64,000 bases of DNA from Yersinia bercovieri ATCC 43970 (GCF_013282745.1 NZ_CP054044.1:3410001-3474000), one strand, 5' to 3'; numbered from the stretch's first letter, positions 36,449 to 46,604 are shown. Translations and numbers: made by a program. The notes: a model not told the origin generated them from the letters alone.

Positions 36449-36622
36449 GCCGCTAGCGGCCATTCGCCATCCGGTTGTTTAAAATAGTATCGATTAGCTG
36501 CTGAATCGGCGCTTTATCTTGGGGCAGGGTTCTTTGCTGAGTAAGGAAGTGCTAATTTATCAAGTAACGACGCCACATTTTTGGCATAATTCATCAGGTT
36601 GATTCGGCCTTTAGGAAAAAAC

Positions 36623-36934
36623 GTGAAATATTTGCTGATTTTTTTGTTAGTGCTGGTGATTTTCGTGATTTCAGTCACGTTAGGGGCGAATAACGATCAG
36701 GTTGTGACCTTTAACTATTTATTGGCTCAGGGCGAATATCGGGTATCTACGCTATTGGCAACGCTTTTTGCGGCGGGTTTAGTGCTGGGATGGGTTATTT
36801 GTGGGCTTTTTTATCTGCGAGTCCGCATTTTACTGGGTCGTGCAGAGCGGAAAATTAAACGTCTTGAATCGCAGCAAGAGCCGCCGATTGCATCCAGTGC
36901 GACTCCGCCCACCGCTGCTGTCAGCAAGGAATAA
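36623..36934 (+). CDS. lapA: Lipopolysaccharide assembly protein A
   Basis: 103-residue inner-membrane protein with two membrane helices (YLLIFLLVLVIFVISVTLGA and LLATLFAAGLVLGWVICGLF) and a charged coiled-coil tail (GRAERKIKRLESQQE). Starts at GTG, 6 nt after TTAGGA, which matches the E. coli start MKYLLIF. Acts with LapB in LpxC turnover and LPS assembly. Six nucleotides separate it from lapB. Confidence 0.95.
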   Translation: MKYLLIFLLVLVIFVISVTLGANNDQVVTFNYLLAQGEYRVSTLLATLFAAGLVLGWVICGLFYLRVRILLGRAERKIKRLESQQEPPIASSATPPTAAVSKE

Positions 36935-36940
36935 TTTTCT

Positions 36941-38110
36941 ATGTTAGAAATGCTGTTTCTGCTGTTGCCCGTCGCGGCCGCTTATGGCTGGTATATGGGG
37001 CGCAGAAGCGCTCAGCAGGATAAGCAGCAGGATGCTAACCGCTTGTCACGTGAATATGTGGCAGGGGTTAACTTCCTTCTCTCCAATCAGCAGGACAAAG
37101 CGGTTGATCTGTTTCTTGAGATGTTGAAAGAGGACAGTTCAACGGTTGAAGCACATCTGACACTCGGCAATCTTTTTCGTTCACGTGGCGAAGTCGACCG
37201 CGCTATCCGCATCCATCAGGCGCTGATGGAGAGCGCCTCCCTGACTTTCGAACAACGGCTGCTGGCTATTCAGCAGCTCGGTCGCGATTACATGGCGGCG
37301 GGTTTTTACGATCGTGCCGAAGATATGTTCAACCAATTGGTTGAGGAGCAAGATTTTCGGCTAGGGGCATTGCAGCAGTTACTCGTCATTCATCAGGCCA
37401 CCAGTGATTGGAACAACGCCATTGAAGTGGCGGAAAAACTGGTCAAAATGGGCAAAGATAATCAGCGTTTGGAAATTGCCCATTTTTATTGCGAACTGGC
37501 CCTGCAAGCGATGGGCATTGATGATTTGGATAAGGCGATGGGGTTGCTGAAAAAAGCCGCCTCCGCTGACAAACAGTGCGCGCGGGTCTCCATCATGCAA
37601 GGCCGGGTACATATCGCCAGAGGCGAGTATGCCAAAGGGGTTGAAGCGTTAGAACGGGTGTTGGAACAAGATAAAGAGGTGGTCAGCGAGGCGTTGCCGA
37701 TGCTGAGTGATTGCTACCAACACCTACAGCAACCCCAGGCCTGGGCTAATTTTCTTAAGCGCTGCGTAGAGGATAATACCGGTGCGACGGCTGAATTGAT
37801 GCTGGCAGAAATTCTGGAGCAGCACGAAGGCCGCGATGTGGCGCAAACTTATATTAACCGCCAATTACAACGCCATCCGACCATGCGTGTTTTCTATCGT
37901 TTGATGGATTATCACTTGGCTGATGCAGAGGAGGGGCGAGCAAAAGAGAGCTTACTGCTGCTGCGGGATATGGTCGGCGAACAGATCCGGACTAAACCTC
38001 GTTACCGCTGCCATAAGTGTGGTTTTACTGCTCACTCACTTTACTGGCACTGCCCGTCATGCCGTGCCTGGGCTTCGATTAAGCCTATCCGTGGGCTAGA
38101 TGGTCAATGA
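36941..38110 (+). CDS. lapB: Lipopolysaccharide assembly protein B (TPR)
   Basis: 389 residues. N-terminal membrane anchor (MLEMLFLLLPVAAAYGWYMG), about nine TPR repeats, and a C-terminal rubredoxin-type zinc motif (CHKCGFTAHSLYWHCPSCRAW). LapB brings LpxC to FtsH and is essential for balanced LPS synthesis in E. coli. Full length, in operon with lapA. Confidence 0.96.
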   Translation: MLEMLFLLLPVAAAYGWYMGRRSAQQDKQQDANRLSREYVAGVNFLLSNQQDKAVDLFLEMLKEDSSTVEAHLTLGNLFRSRGEVDRAIRIHQALMESASLTFEQRLLAIQQLGRDYMAAGFYDRAEDMFNQLVEEQDFRLGALQQLLVIHQATSDWNNAIEVAEKLVKMGKDNQRLEIAHFYCELALQAMGIDDLDKAMGLLKKAASADKQCARVSIMQGRVHIARGEYAKGVEALERVLEQDKEVVSEALPMLSDCYQHLQQPQAWANFLKRCVEDNTGATAELMLAEILEQHEGRDVAQTYINRQLQRHPTMRVFYRLMDYHLADAEEGRAKESLLLLRDMVGEQIRTKPRYRCHKCGFTAHSLYWHCPSCRAWASIKPIRGLDGQ

Positions 38111-38111
38111 T

Positions 38112-38238
38112 ACCCGTCATCTTTCAAGTTGCAGGTGTGTTGGCCGCGCTCGTTTACCCGAATCACTGACTGATGTCAGCTCATCGGGATGCACTTGTTT
38201 GCCGCTTTCCTGCACCTCGAAATCTATTGGTCATATTG
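38112..38238. repeat. ERIC element, copy 1
   Basis: A ~127-bp imperfect palindrome with the ERIC hallmarks: CCCGTCATCTTTCAAGTTGC at one end, GTGTTGGCCGCGCTCGTTTA, CTGATGTCAGCTCATCGGGA in the centre, and CCGCTTTCCTGCACCTCGAA at the other. Directly follows lapB. Confidence 0.85.
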
Positions 38239-38258
38239 CAATATAAGGTGATGGAAAC

Positions 38259-38546
38259 TTATTTTTTCTTTTGTGGTGCTTTCAGCAATTGGCGTAGTTT
38301 CTTCAACTCTTTTTGGCTTAGCGGCTGTTCTGAAATCTCTTCTACACCTTGGTTATCAATCTCGCTGTGATGCAATTTGGCCTCTTTACGGCCGCCTTTG
38401 GTGCTTTTAACATCAACCTCAAAACTTTGTTCTAATCTTTCGCAGACTTCGGTACTGAGAGAAAACTGTTTTTCTAAGGCGGCTGCTTTGATTTTCTCTT
38501 TTAATTCCAGAGGGATTTTAATGGTTAATGTCGATATTTCACTCAT
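38259..38546 (-). CDS. Arc-like ribbon-helix-helix protein
   Basis: 95 residues. N-terminal RHH pattern (EISTLTIKIPLELKEKIKAA, ALEKQFSLSTEVCERLEQSF), then a charged tail with QPLSQKELKKLRQLLKAPQK. Good ATG with AAGGTTATAT upstream. Likely a small transcription factor or antitoxin-like DNA-binding protein; no partner toxin is adjacent. Confidence 0.75.
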   Translation of the reverse strand: MSEISTLTIKIPLELKEKIKAAALEKQFSLSTEVCERLEQSFEVDVKSTKGGRKEAKLHHSEIDNQGVEEISEQPLSQKELKKLRQLLKAPQKKK

Positions 38547-38647
38547 TATATAACCTTCAATTTAGGGAAAATACCAAGCTAAGCGAGGGACGAAGATCTG
38601 TCTAGGGGATAACACGACTGTCACAAAAAATTCACATTCGAGAATAG

Positions 38648-38673
38648 CAAAAGAGCGCCAAAGCGCTCTTTTA
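38648..38673 (-). terminator. Terminator of the YdgH/BhsA-like gene
   Basis: The stem AAAGAGCGC/GCGCTCTTT is followed on both sides by A/T runs, 40 bp after the stop of the minus-strand DUF1471 gene. Confidence 0.8.
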
Positions 38674-38710
38674 CGGGTAGACACAGAGTTAACCTGATGA
38701 GGGGTAAGAA

Positions 38711-38971
38711 TTAACGATAAATAACCGCTGTGCCGTGCAGTTTGTTATTGCCGGTCGCTGAAGTAATCAGGAACGATGTTGCACCAGCATCTTCCGCTTT
38801 TTTCGCCAAAGCACTCTCTAAATCAGTTAATGTACCGGCGCTGCTGGCTGAGACTACGCCAATTTCATTCAATCCAGTTGATGGTGTGTGCTGGATTTGC
38901 GTTGCCGCAATGCTGGCAAATGATGCGAAAGAGAGGGCCAATGCTGGAACGATGTATTTGATGCTTTTCAT
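38711..38971 (-). CDS. YdgH/BhsA/McbA family (DUF1471) periplasmic protein
   Basis: 86 residues from MKSIKYIVPALALSFASFAS, a clear Sec signal peptide cleaved after SIAA. The mature part has GLNEIGVVSASSAGTLTDLE...GATSFLITSATGNNKLHGTA, the DUF1471 pattern. Family members respond to stress, acid or biofilm conditions. It ends VIYR, typical of the family. Confidence 0.9.
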   Translation of the reverse strand: MKSIKYIVPALALSFASFASIAATQIQHTPSTGLNEIGVVSASSAGTLTDLESALAKKAEDAGATSFLITSATGNNKLHGTAVIYR

Positions 38972-39320
38972 GTGAAACTCCATTTATTACATATTATTTG
39001 TATAGTTAAGGTTTGAGTTATTTGCTTGCCAGACAATCAATGCCTTGCGATGGAGTGAATGATATAGCATTGCTGTTGAATGAAAATCACAAAGATCTGA
39101 TTATTTAAATCAAATTATTTGATCAACAATTTACGCTTCTTGAAACTATTTTACGCAACTCTGGCTATGATGCTGGCGCCCGCTTGACGTAAATTGACTC
39201 AGCCTGTCAAAGGCTGACACATCGGCGGCAACGCCGGGCTGCCCGATCGCTGTAATTTAAGTGACACACCCTGTAGAATGTCGGCGTTATCACTATTTTT
39301 TGACTGAAAAAGGCTTAAAA

Positions 39321-40061
39321 ATGACGTCTGCAACTAAAACTAATAACAGTGGCCCGATCTCTTCCCCCATCGTTGTCGCACTGGATTATGCCAATAAAGA
39401 CGCTGCGTTAGCCTTTGCTGATCGTGTAAACCCTCGTGATTGCCGATTAAAAGTGGGCAAAGAGATGTTTACCCTATTTGGCCCGCAGCTGATTGGTGAT
39501 CTTCAACAGCGCGGTTTCGACGTTTTTCTCGATTTGAAATTCCACGATATCCCCAATACCACCGCTCACGCCGTAGCCGCTGCCGCAGAACTCGGCGTCT
39601 GGATGGTGAATGTCCATGCCAGTGGTGGCGCGCGCATGATGACGGCGGCGAAAGAAGCCCTATTGCCCTATGGGTCACAAGCCCCCTTACTGATTGCCGT
39701 TACCGTGTTAACCAGCATGGATGGCGAGGATTTGCGTGATATCGGCATCAATATCAGCCCGGCTGAACACGCCGAGCGCTTGGCGAAACTGACCTGGGAT
39801 TGCGGCTTAGATGGCGTGGTCTGTTCTGCTCATGAAGCGGTGCGCTTGAAACAGGTTTGTGGCACTGATTTTAAGCTAGTTACCCCAGGGATCCGCCCGC
39901 AGGGCAGCGATGCCGGCGACCAGCGGCGCATTATGACACCTGAGCAGGCGGTGGTAGCTGGCGTCGATTATATGGTGATCGGGCGTCCGATTACCCAATC
40001 GGCTGACCCAGAGAAGACGCTACGTGACATTCTGGCATCACTGAGTCAGGGGGCATTATAA
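39321..40061 (+). CDS. pyrF: Orotidine 5'-phosphate decarboxylase
   Basis: Last step of UMP synthesis. 246 residues from ATG at 39321, preceded by AAAAGGC and matching family starts. Active-site motif [15 protein letters not shown], substrate loop [16 protein letters not shown] and GRPITQS. Upstream frame continuation to 39261 is not needed. Overlaps yciH by one base (TAATG). Confidence 0.97.
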   Translation: MTSATKTNNSGPISSPIVVALDYANKDAALAFADRVNPRDCRLKVGKEMFTLFGPQLIGDLQQRGFDVFLDLKFHDIPNTTAHAVAAAAELGVWMVNVHASGGARMMTAAKEALLPYGSQAPLLIAVTVLTSMDGEDLRDIGINISPAEHAERLAKLTWDCGLDGVVCSAHEAVRLKQVCGTDFKLVTPGIRPQGSDAGDQRRIMTPEQAVVAGVDYMVIGRPITQSADPEKTLRDILASLSQGAL

Positions 40062-40387
40062 TGAGTAGTGATAATAGCCGCCTGGTTTACTCCACTGACA
40101 CTGGCCGCATCAGTGAGCCGGAAGTTAAGGCTGAACGACCTAAAGGTGATGGCACTGTGCGCATTTTGCGTCAAACCAGTGGCCGCAAAGGAAAAGGCGT
40201 GAGCCTGATTACAGGTATTGACGTCAGTGATGTCGAGTTAGAAAAACTCGCGGCGGAGTTGAAGAAAAAGTGTGGTTGCGGTGGCTCAGTTAAAGAGGGC
40301 GTTATTGAGATTCAGGGCGATAAGCGCGACCTGTTGAAGCAGCTGCTGGAAGCCAAAGGAATGAAAGTTAAGCTGGCGGGGGGCTGA
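40061..40387 (+). CDS. yciH: SUI1/eIF1-like translation factor YciH
   Basis: 108 residues, with SUI1 domain in the C-terminal half ([40 protein letters not shown]). Homologue of eIF1; in E. coli it affects initiation fidelity under stress. Translationally coupled to pyrF through TAATG overlap. Confidence 0.95.
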   Translation: MSSDNSRLVYSTDTGRISEPEVKAERPKGDGTVRILRQTSGRKGKGVSLITGIDVSDVELEKLAAELKKKCGCGGSVKEGVIEIQGDKRDLLKQLLEAKGMKVKLAGG

Positions 40388-40498
40388 TATACAATATGAG
40401 GTTATTGATAACCCAATTTATTGCCTGGAGCCTGGCTGAGTGATTACCCCTAAGGGGGCTGCAATTATCCACTTTCTCATCAGCACAGTTTCAACTAG

Positions 40499-40634
40499 AT
40501 AAAATGTTATCCAAAGTCATTGGCGTTGCAGGTAGGCAGCAAGTGAACGCCCCGATGAGCTTACATAAGTAAGTGATTCGGGTGAGTAAACGTAGCTAAC
40601 ACCCCTGCAACGTCAAGTACGCAGGATAAAGTTA
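40499..40634. repeat. ERIC element, copy 2
   Basis: Imperfect palindrome of ~130 bp with GTTGCAGGTAGGCAGCAAGT, CCGATGAGCTTACATAAGTA, AGTGATTCGGGTGAGTAAAC and CCCTGCAACGTCAAGTACGC, the second ERIC in the window and in opposite orientation to the first. It lies between yciH and osmB. Confidence 0.85.
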
Positions 40635-40844
40635 TTTGCCGACCTGATGACCAATAACCCCACCAATAGCGGCACCACCTAATGTTCCCAGCGTACTACC
40701 GGTCAGAACCGCGCCCCCGACAGCACCGGCACCGGCACCAATGGCGGTATTACGGTCACGTTTGGACATGTTAGAACAAGCAGACAGTGAAAAGGCGAGT
40801 GTTAGCGCTAATGCTGCAGTAGCCAATCGTTTAGTGTTCATCAT
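40632..40844 (-). CDS. osmB: Osmotically inducible lipoprotein OsmB
   Basis: 70-residue lipoprotein. Signal peptide with lipobox LSACS; mature part with glycine-zipper repeats (AIGAGAGAVGGAVL, LGTLGGAAIGGVIGHQVGK). Expected in the outer membrane and controlled by RcsB and RpoS in enterobacteria. Syntenic with E. coli (yciH-osmB-yciT). Confidence 0.95.
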   Translation of the reverse strand: MMNTKRLATAALALTLAFSLSACSNMSKRDRNTAIGAGAGAVGGAVLTGSTLGTLGGAAIGGVIGHQVGK

Positions 40845-41317
40845 AACTATTCTCCTGACGTTAGCTTTTGGTAGGGATAGATCAGGTGATAAATCTTCAA
40901 TGTTATCTCCGCATCTATCGGTGCCAAATTGATGTTGCCTTACTAATTATAGGCATTATATCAATTTTAGCCGTCGTCTCAATTTGTGAGTGTTTAGAAT
41001 AAAAATGGCCATATTGGCTTAAATTCGAGATTAATGCTGAAAAGTCGTTTTGTCATCGATAGAAACTAGTATAAATATCCGTGAATCATTTGATAGGTAA
41101 ATAGTCTTAATTTGTCTGGGGAAACGCGGCAATTAGGCATTATCTGAGGTAAAAGGCACGATTAACTCATTGTCAGTGCTAAATAAAATATTACTTTTTG
41201 CCCGCGCGTCTCTCAGACGGCGCTTTCCAGCTGATCCTTACGCAGTTTATAGCCATTTATCCCATACCTGTTCTGACCTGTGGCGCTGAAAATGAGTGAA
41301 ATTCAGTTATTCAGGAT
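40845..41317. other. Divergent intergenic region osmB / sugar-phosphate epimerase gene
   Basis: About 470 bp, AT-rich near osmB. It should hold the osmB promoters (RpoS- and Rcs-dependent in relatives) and the promoter of the rightward gene. No clear operator dyad was found here. Confidence 0.4.
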
Positions 41318-42019
41318 ATGACGATGCTCAACGAACTGAAGCAGCAAGTCCTTGCCGCTAACCTGGCTCTCCCGCGCCATCATCTGGTGACATTCACTTG
41401 GGGTAATGTCAGTGCCGTTGACCGGCAAAGTGGTTTGTTGGTCATTAAGCCTTCCGGGGTGGAGTATGATGTGATGACGCTGGATGACATGGTGGTCGTG
41501 GAGCTGGAAACCGGTAAAGTGGTGGAGGGCAGTAAAAAGCCCTCGTCCGACACGGATACACATCGGGTGCTCTACCTTCATTTTCCGCAAGTGGGCGGCA
41601 TTGTGCATACCCATTCACGCCATGCCACCATCTGGGCGCAAGCCGGGCTGGATCTCCCGGCGTGGGGCACCACGCACGCGGACTATTTCTATGGCACCAT
41701 CCCCTGTACCCGCCAGATGACGGCCGAAGAGATTGCGGGCCGTTATGAGTGGGAGACCGGCAAGGTGATTGTCGAGACACTCCAGCAGCGGGGCATTCAG
41801 CCGCAAGATGTACCTGCGGTGTTAGTGAATTCCCATGGCCCCTTTGCCTGGGGAAGCAGTGCTGATAATGCGGTACACAATGCCGTGGTGCTGGAAGAGC
41901 TGGCCTATATGGGGATCTTCTCCCGCCAATTGAATCCACAATTAGGCGATATGCAGTCGCAGTTGCTGGATAAACACTATCTTCGCAAACATGGAAAAAA
42001 TGCATATTACGGGCAGTAA
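41318..42019 (+). CDS. Class II aldolase-type L-ribulose-5-phosphate 4-epimerase
   Basis: 233 residues, length and motifs of AraD/UlaF/Sgb[61 protein letters not shown], and the zinc-binding [13 protein letters not shown] plus NSHGPFAWG. It probably converts L-ribulose-5-P to D-xylulose-5-P. It is not within an arabinose or ascorbate operon; it lies beside yciT and fsa, so it may serve a distinct pentose or aldol pathway controlled by YciT (inference). Confidence 0.9.
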   Translation: MTMLNELKQQVLAANLALPRHHLVTFTWGNVSAVDRQSGLLVIKPSGVEYDVMTLDDMVVVELETGKVVEGSKKPSSDTDTHRVLYLHFPQVGGIVHTHSRHATIWAQAGLDLPAWGTTHADYFYGTIPCTRQMTAEEIAGRYEWETGKVIVETLQQRGIQPQDVPAVLVNSHGPFAWGSSADNAVHNAVVLEELAYMGIFSRQLNPQLGDMQSQLLDKHYLRKHGKNAYYGQ

Positions 42020-42060
42020 TGGCTGAGCTATCAAGCAACCCGTGCTCACTGTTGCACGGG

Positions 42061-42807
42061 TTATGCGCTGAGGATATCGACCTGAATGCCCTCAGCCATC
42101 AACGACTGTTGATAGCCTGCGGGCAGGCGGCTATCAGTGATCACCCGACTGATCGCCGCTAGCGGTGCCAGCGGGTTTTGATGTACCAGACCAAATTTTG
42201 AGGCATCGGCCAAAATAATATTTTCCGCGCCTTTCGCTAACACACTGTTGATGACCTCCGCCCGCAATATGTCACGGCCAGTGAAACCGCTATCTAGCTG
42301 ATAGCCATCAATGCCGATAAACGCCTTACTAAAATGCACATGCTGTAGACAGAGTTGCGTCAATGGGCCAACCATGCTGTCACTCTTTTTCTGATAAATG
42401 CCGCCGAGCAGGATGACCTCACAGGCCGAGTCTTTCAATTGGCGCGCAATATAGCCGCTCACGGTCACCAGGGTTATCTCTGGTCGTTGAGCCAGATGAT
42501 GCGCCAGCAGGGCATTGCTACTGCCACTTTCGATAAAGATTGTCTCGCCGTCGTTGACCAGTGAAGCGGCATAATTAGCCAGTTTTTGCTTCATCGCAAA
42601 ATGGGTCATCATGCGCACATCGACATCGTCACTCTCCAGCGCCGCCGCTGAACCGTGGACTCGCTTGAGTAAACCCCGTTTTTCCAGCACGTTGAGATCT
42701 TGCCGGATGGTCACCTCAGAGACATGGGTGGTTTGCGCTAACTCATTGACGCTGATCCGTTGCCGCTCATTGACCAATTGTAAAATTGTCTGCTGTCTTG
42801 GGTTCAT
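42061..42807 (-). CDS. yciT: DeoR-family transcriptional regulator YciT
   Basis: 248 residues from [20 protein letters not shown]; an upstream frame extension lacks similarity. N-terminal DeoR HTH ([20 protein letters not shown]) and C-terminal sugar-phosphate sensor domain with [33 protein letters not shown] and GIDGYQ. YciT lies next to osmB in E. coli too. Divergent from fsa, with a strong dyad between them. Confidence 0.92.
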   Translation of the reverse strand: MNPRQQTILQLVNERQRISVNELAQTTHVSEVTIRQDLNVLEKRGLLKRVHGSAAALESDDVDVRMMTHFAMKQKLANYAASLVNDGETIFIESGSSNALLAHHLAQRPEITLVTVSGYIARQLKDSACEVILLGGIYQKKSDSMVGPLTQLCLQHVHFSKAFIGIDGYQLDSGFTGRDILRAEVINSVLAKGAENIILADASKFGLVHQNPLAPLAAISRVITDSRLPAGYQQSLMAEGIQVDILSA

Positions 42808-42994
42808 GGCACTCTTATGGCACTCCAGAGGAATAAAGAGAGTAAATAGTGACGCTGTCACTTATTTGTCAATTCAGTGTCGATAAATAATACCCTAGAT
42901 AGCAAGGATAATACGCGCTATTGCTCAGGTAAAAGCGAAACTAACCACAAAGCCGCGAGTGGCTGATATTGGGTTAACTAAAAGGGTAATTTCT

Positions 42995-43026
42995 TTCGTT
43001 CGAAGTTTATATAACTTTCGAATGAA
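42995..43026. promoter_or_regulatory. Candidate YciT operator (DeoR-type dyad)
   Basis: TTCGTTCGAA and TTCGAATGAA form a nearly perfect dyad around GTTTATATAAC. TTCGnnCGAA-like half-sites are typical for DeoR-family operators (e.g. GlpR). The site is 140 bp before fsa and 190 bp before yciT. A possible CRP-like half-site (GGATCACA) follows at 43040. Confidence 0.55.
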
Positions 43027-43165
43027 GGTTAATTGATGTGGATCACACTATTAATTGCTGATTGGTCTATGATTGCGGCTAATGATTTATCACTAATCTA
43101 TTCGTTCAGTTGGGTTATTAGCTTGACCCGTCTGGCCGCTTAACTCATCCAAATCGGAGGTTTTT

Positions 43166-43831
43166 ATGGAGCTTTATCTCGACACCGCAGATGTGGCCGC
43201 AGTAAAACGGCTGGCACGTATATTGCCCCTGCAAGGGGTGACCACTAATCCGAGCATTCTGGCGAAAGCAGGTAAATCTATCTGGGAAGTACTACCAGCA
43301 CTGCGTGATGCGCTGGGCGGCACTGGCAAGCTTTTCGCGCAAGTGCTGGCCAGTGATTGCGAGTTGATGGTCTCTGAAGCGGTACTGTTGTCACAGCGCG
43401 TCCCTGGGTTGGTGATCAAAGTTCCAGCCACGGCGGAGGGGTTGGCGGCGATTAAGAAATTGAAAGCGATGTCGATCCCGACACTCGGCACCGCAGTTTA
43501 TGGGGCGGGGCAAGGCTTGCTGTCAGCCCTGGCTGGGGCAGAGTATGTCGCGCCATACGTAAATCGGCTGGATGCACAGGGTGGTGATGGTATTGCGATG
43601 GTGCGTGAGTTGCAGCAGTTACTGACTTTACATGCGCCGGGGGCAAAAGTGCTGGCGGCCAGTTTCCGCACACCACGGCAGGTGCTTGACTGTCTGTTAG
43701 CGGGCTGTCAGTCGGTCACCATCCCGGTGGATGTGGCTGAGCTGTTTATCAGCACGCCAGCGGTAAAAGCGGCGGTAGAGCAGTTTGAGCATGATTGGCA
43801 GGGCGCATTTGGCTCAGCAATCCTTAGCTAG
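43166..43831 (+). CDS. fsa: Fructose-6-phosphate aldolase
   Basis: 221 residues. Transaldolase-like fold with [34 protein letters not shown], the Schiff-base Lys in [20 protein letters not shown] and substrate motif [20 protein letters not shown]. Matches FsaA/FsaB length (220). Cleaves fructose-6-P to dihydroxyacetone and glyceraldehyde-3-P. GGAGG precedes the ATG. Divergent from yciT, likely controlled by it. Confidence 0.93.
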   Translation: MELYLDTADVAAVKRLARILPLQGVTTNPSILAKAGKSIWEVLPALRDALGGTGKLFAQVLASDCELMVSEAVLLSQRVPGLVIKVPATAEGLAAIKKLKAMSIPTLGTAVYGAGQGLLSALAGAEYVAPYVNRLDAQGGDGIAMVRELQQLLTLHAPGAKVLAASFRTPRQVLDCLLAGCQSVTIPVDVAELFISTPAVKAAVEQFEHDWQGAFGSAILS

Positions 43832-43901
43832 CAAAACAGGCCGGTTGTGTTGCTGTGGCCGCAGGCGTTAGCGCGGTGACCGCACGCGGCGAGCATAGAA
43901 A

Positions 43902-43930
43902 AACGCCCTGCAAATGGTTAACAGGGCGTT
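43902..43930. terminator. Bidirectional terminator between fsa and the ybdD-like gene
   Basis: Nine-bp stem AACGCCCTG/CAGGGCGTT with an A-run on one side. Confidence 0.75.
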
Positions 43931-43954
43931 ACGGTGTCACTTAGTTTTTCACCC

Positions 43955-44263
43955 TTAACAAGGGCATTTTCCCAATTTGCCTGCTTTGCTCGGAAAACGC
44001 GCATCCAGACAGTAGCGGTGGAACTCCCGCTCACTCATTGGTGTGGTTTCTGGGTGATGACGGCGCATATGATTCACATAATTACCGTAATCCTGTACCC
44101 CCACCATCAGGCGAAAACTCTGCGCGACACGTTGTGCAATCAAGCGCAGCCAACCCCGTAGATGGGTGGGGTGAGCGACCACTGGCACCAGCGGAATACA
44201 GCGCGTAATCCGGTGCGGCGCACTTGCTGATCGTGGGCGGAAAGGGAGACCTGCATTAGCCAC
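43955..44263 (-). CDS. YbdD/YjiX-family small protein, coupled to CstA-type transporter
   Basis: 102 residues from a GTG that overlaps the end of the transporter gene by 8 bases, with GAGGAG 6-7 nt upstream; a longer frame with ATG at 44299 lacks this. The conserved core is FRLMVGVQDYGNYVNHMRRH, HPETTPMSEREFHRYCLDAR and C-terminal CPC. Members always accompany CstA/BtsT transporters. The N-terminal ~40 residues are longer than in E. coli YbdD (65 aa). Confidence 0.8.
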   Translation of the reverse strand: MANAGLPFRPRSASAPHRITRCIPLVPVVAHPTHLRGWLRLIAQRVAQSFRLMVGVQDYGNYVNHMRRHHPETTPMSEREFHRYCLDARFPSKAGKLGKCPC

Positions 44264-46322
44264 GGAGAGCCTCCTCACGGAAGACAATTTCAGATTCATG
44301 GGTGGTTGGCTGGCTGGATTTCAGCGCCCGACGCACCACAAACACCGATGAGATCAACATGGTTATCGCGACCAGCATAAAGAAGGCGCATAACGCCGCG
44401 TTGATCTGATTATTGAACACGATAGTTTCCATATCCTTAATACTCTTGGCTGGGGCGATTAATACCCCTTGCTCAACCCCGGCAGAGAATTTCCGCGCCT
44501 GAGCCAGGAAACCAATACTCGGTTTCTCATGGAAAATCTTCTGGAAGCCGGCGGTCATTGAGGTGATAAACAGCCCAATGGTTGGCACTATGGTTACCCA
44601 AGCATAGCGCTGCTTCTTCATTTTAAACAGCACCACCGTCCCTAAAATCAGCGCCATTGATGCTAGCATCTGGTTACCAATGCCGAACAGTGGCCACAAG
44701 GTATTGATGCCGCCTAGTGGGTCGACCACCCCCTGGTAAACGAAGAAGCCCCAACAGGCCACGGCGACCGTGGTGCCGGATAAATTACCCAGCCATGAGC
44801 GGTTATTGGCGAGGCCTGGTACCACCACCCCCACCAGATCCTGCACCATAAAGCGGCAAGCGCGGGTACCGGCATCGACGGCGGTCAGAATAAACATCGC
44901 TTCAAACAGAATGGCGAAGTGATACCAGAAGGCCATCATGTTGCGGCTGTTAAAGACTTCACTGATGATATGGGCCATGCCAACCGCAAAGGTCGGCGCA
45001 CCACCGGCCCGTGATAGAATCGACTTCTCGCCGACATCCTGGGCTATCATCGTCAAGGTCTCTGGGGTGACCACAAATCCCCAGCTATTGATGGCGAGCG
45101 CCGCGCTCTCGACGGTGGAACCAATCAATGCCACTGGCGAGTTCATGGCGAAGTAGACGCCGGGATCGATAACCGAGGCACAGATTAACGCCATAATGGC
45201 GACAAAGGACTCCATCAACATTGCACCATAGCCGATAAAGCGGATATGGCTTTCGCGCTCAATCAGTTTCGGTGTGGTGCCACTGGCCACCAAGGCATGG
45301 AAGCCCGAGATTGCGCCACAGGCAATGGTGATAAACAGGAACGGGAACAGGCTGCCGGAGAACACCGGGCCGCTACCATCAATAAAGCGCGACACCGCAG
45401 GCATCTTCATTTCCGGCATGGCGAAGACGATCCCCACCGCCAAACCGATAATGACCCCAATTTTCAGGAAGGTGGATAAGTAATCCCGTGGCGCCAGCAG
45501 CAGCCACACGGGCAGCACTGAGGCAATAAAACCGTAGATAATCAGCACCCAGGTCAGGGTGGTGCCGTGCAGGGTGAAGAGCGGCCCCCAGTAAGGGTCG
45601 GCGGCGATATTGCCACCATAAATGATGGCGGCCATCATCAGTACGAAACCGATTAATGACACCTCAGCAATTTTACCGGGGCGGATAAAGCGCATATAGA
45701 CGCCCATAAACAGGGCGATCGGAATGGTTGCCGCGATGGTAAACAGGCCCCATGGGCTGTCTGCCAGCGCTTTAACCACCACTAATGCCAGCGCAGACAA
45801 GATGATAATCATCACGCCCAATGCCCCTAGCATGGTGATAACCCCCGCAAAGGCACCCAGCTCCTGTTTTGCCATCTCCCCCAGCGAGCGGCCGTCGCGG
45901 CGGGTGGAGATAAACAGGATCAAGAAATCCTGTACCGCACCGGCCATCATCACCCCAACCAAAATCCAGATGGTGCCGGGTAAAAAGCCCATCTGCGCGG
46001 CCAGAATTGGCCCCACTAATGGCCCCGCCCCGGCGATAGCGGCAAAGTGGTGGCCGAACAACACCCACTTATTGGTCGGGACATAATCTAAACCATCATT
46101 GCGGCGCTCCGCTGGGGTTAAGCGGCGATCATCCAGCTCAAAGACATTTTTGGCAATAAAGAGGCTATAAAAACGATAAGCGATGCTGTAGCAGGCTACC
46201 GACGCAATCACCAACCAGATGGCATTAACATGCTCACCTCGGCTAAGTGCCAGCATGGCAAAGGCAAATGCACCTATTAACGCCACGGTCAGCCAAATGA
46301 CGACAGTCTTGACGTTCTTCAT
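44256..46322 (-). CDS. cstA: CstA/BtsT-family carbon-starvation transporter
   Basis: 688 residues with about 16 membrane helices. Motifs: HHFAAIAGAGPLVGPILAAQ, GAVQDFLILFISTRRDGRSL, ACGAISGFHALVASGTTPKL and FEAMFILTAVDAGTRACRFM. The start MKNVKTVVIWLT has GAAGGAG upstream. Family members import peptides or pyruvate upon carbon starvation. It could be called CstA or the pyruvate transporter BtsT; sequence alone does not settle it. Partner ybdD-like gene overlaps its stop. Confidence 0.88.
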   Translation of the reverse strand: MKNVKTVVIWLTVALIGAFAFAMLALSRGEHVNAIWLVIASVACYSIAYRFYSLFIAKNVFELDDRRLTPAERRNDGLDYVPTNKWVLFGHHFAAIAGAGPLVGPILAAQMGFLPGTIWILVGVMMAGAVQDFLILFISTRRDGRSLGEMAKQELGAFAGVITMLGALGVMIIILSALALVVVKALADSPWGLFTIAATIPIALFMGVYMRFIRPGKIAEVSLIGFVLMMAAIIYGGNIAADPYWGPLFTLHGTTLTWVLIIYGFIASVLPVWLLLAPRDYLSTFLKIGVIIGLAVGIVFAMPEMKMPAVSRFIDGSGPVFSGSLFPFLFITIACGAISGFHALVASGTTPKLIERESHIRFIGYGAMLMESFVAIMALICASVIDPGVYFAMNSPVALIGSTVESAALAINSWGFVVTPETLTMIAQDVGEKSILSRAGGAPTFAVGMAHIISEVFNSRNMMAFWYHFAILFEAMFILTAVDAGTRACRFMVQDLVGVVVPGLANNRSWLGNLSGTTVAVACWGFFVYQGVVDPLGGINTLWPLFGIGNQMLASMALILGTVVLFKMKKQRYAWVTIVPTIGLFITSMTAGFQKIFHEKPSIGFLAQARKFSAGVEQGVLIAPAKSIKDMETIVFNNQINAALCAFFMLVAITMLISSVFVVRRALKSSQPTTHESEIVFREEALRG

Positions 46323-46528
46323 GGGTAACGACTCCTTCGTTTGGTAGGGGGATATCACGATCACTTAACTTAGGAGTTTTGATGTAAAAAAAAAGTAGCA
46401 GAAGTGAAATTTGTGAAGTGTAAAATGTTTTTACGTCATAATTGGTAGCACTTTTTTACATATACTGATGTTTATGTGAATCTTTCTGTTAGTCACTATA
46501 ACGGTAGTTAATTGCATGGCTCAAAATT

Positions 46529-46563
46529 GAAAAAGCCGTGGGATGTTTGGCATCACCACGGCT
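46529..46563 (-). terminator. rnb terminator
   Basis: AAAGCCGTGG/CCACGGCTT stem with A/T-rich flanks, 40 bp after the rnb stop on the minus strand. Confidence 0.75.
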
Positions 46564-46604
46564 TATTATCAAACTCACGCCACTATTTCAGGCCGTTAAT
46601 CCGG

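Noticed and set aside
45724..46086. Plus-strand frames opposite cstA
   Set aside because: Antisense shadows of a well-supported membrane-protein gene.
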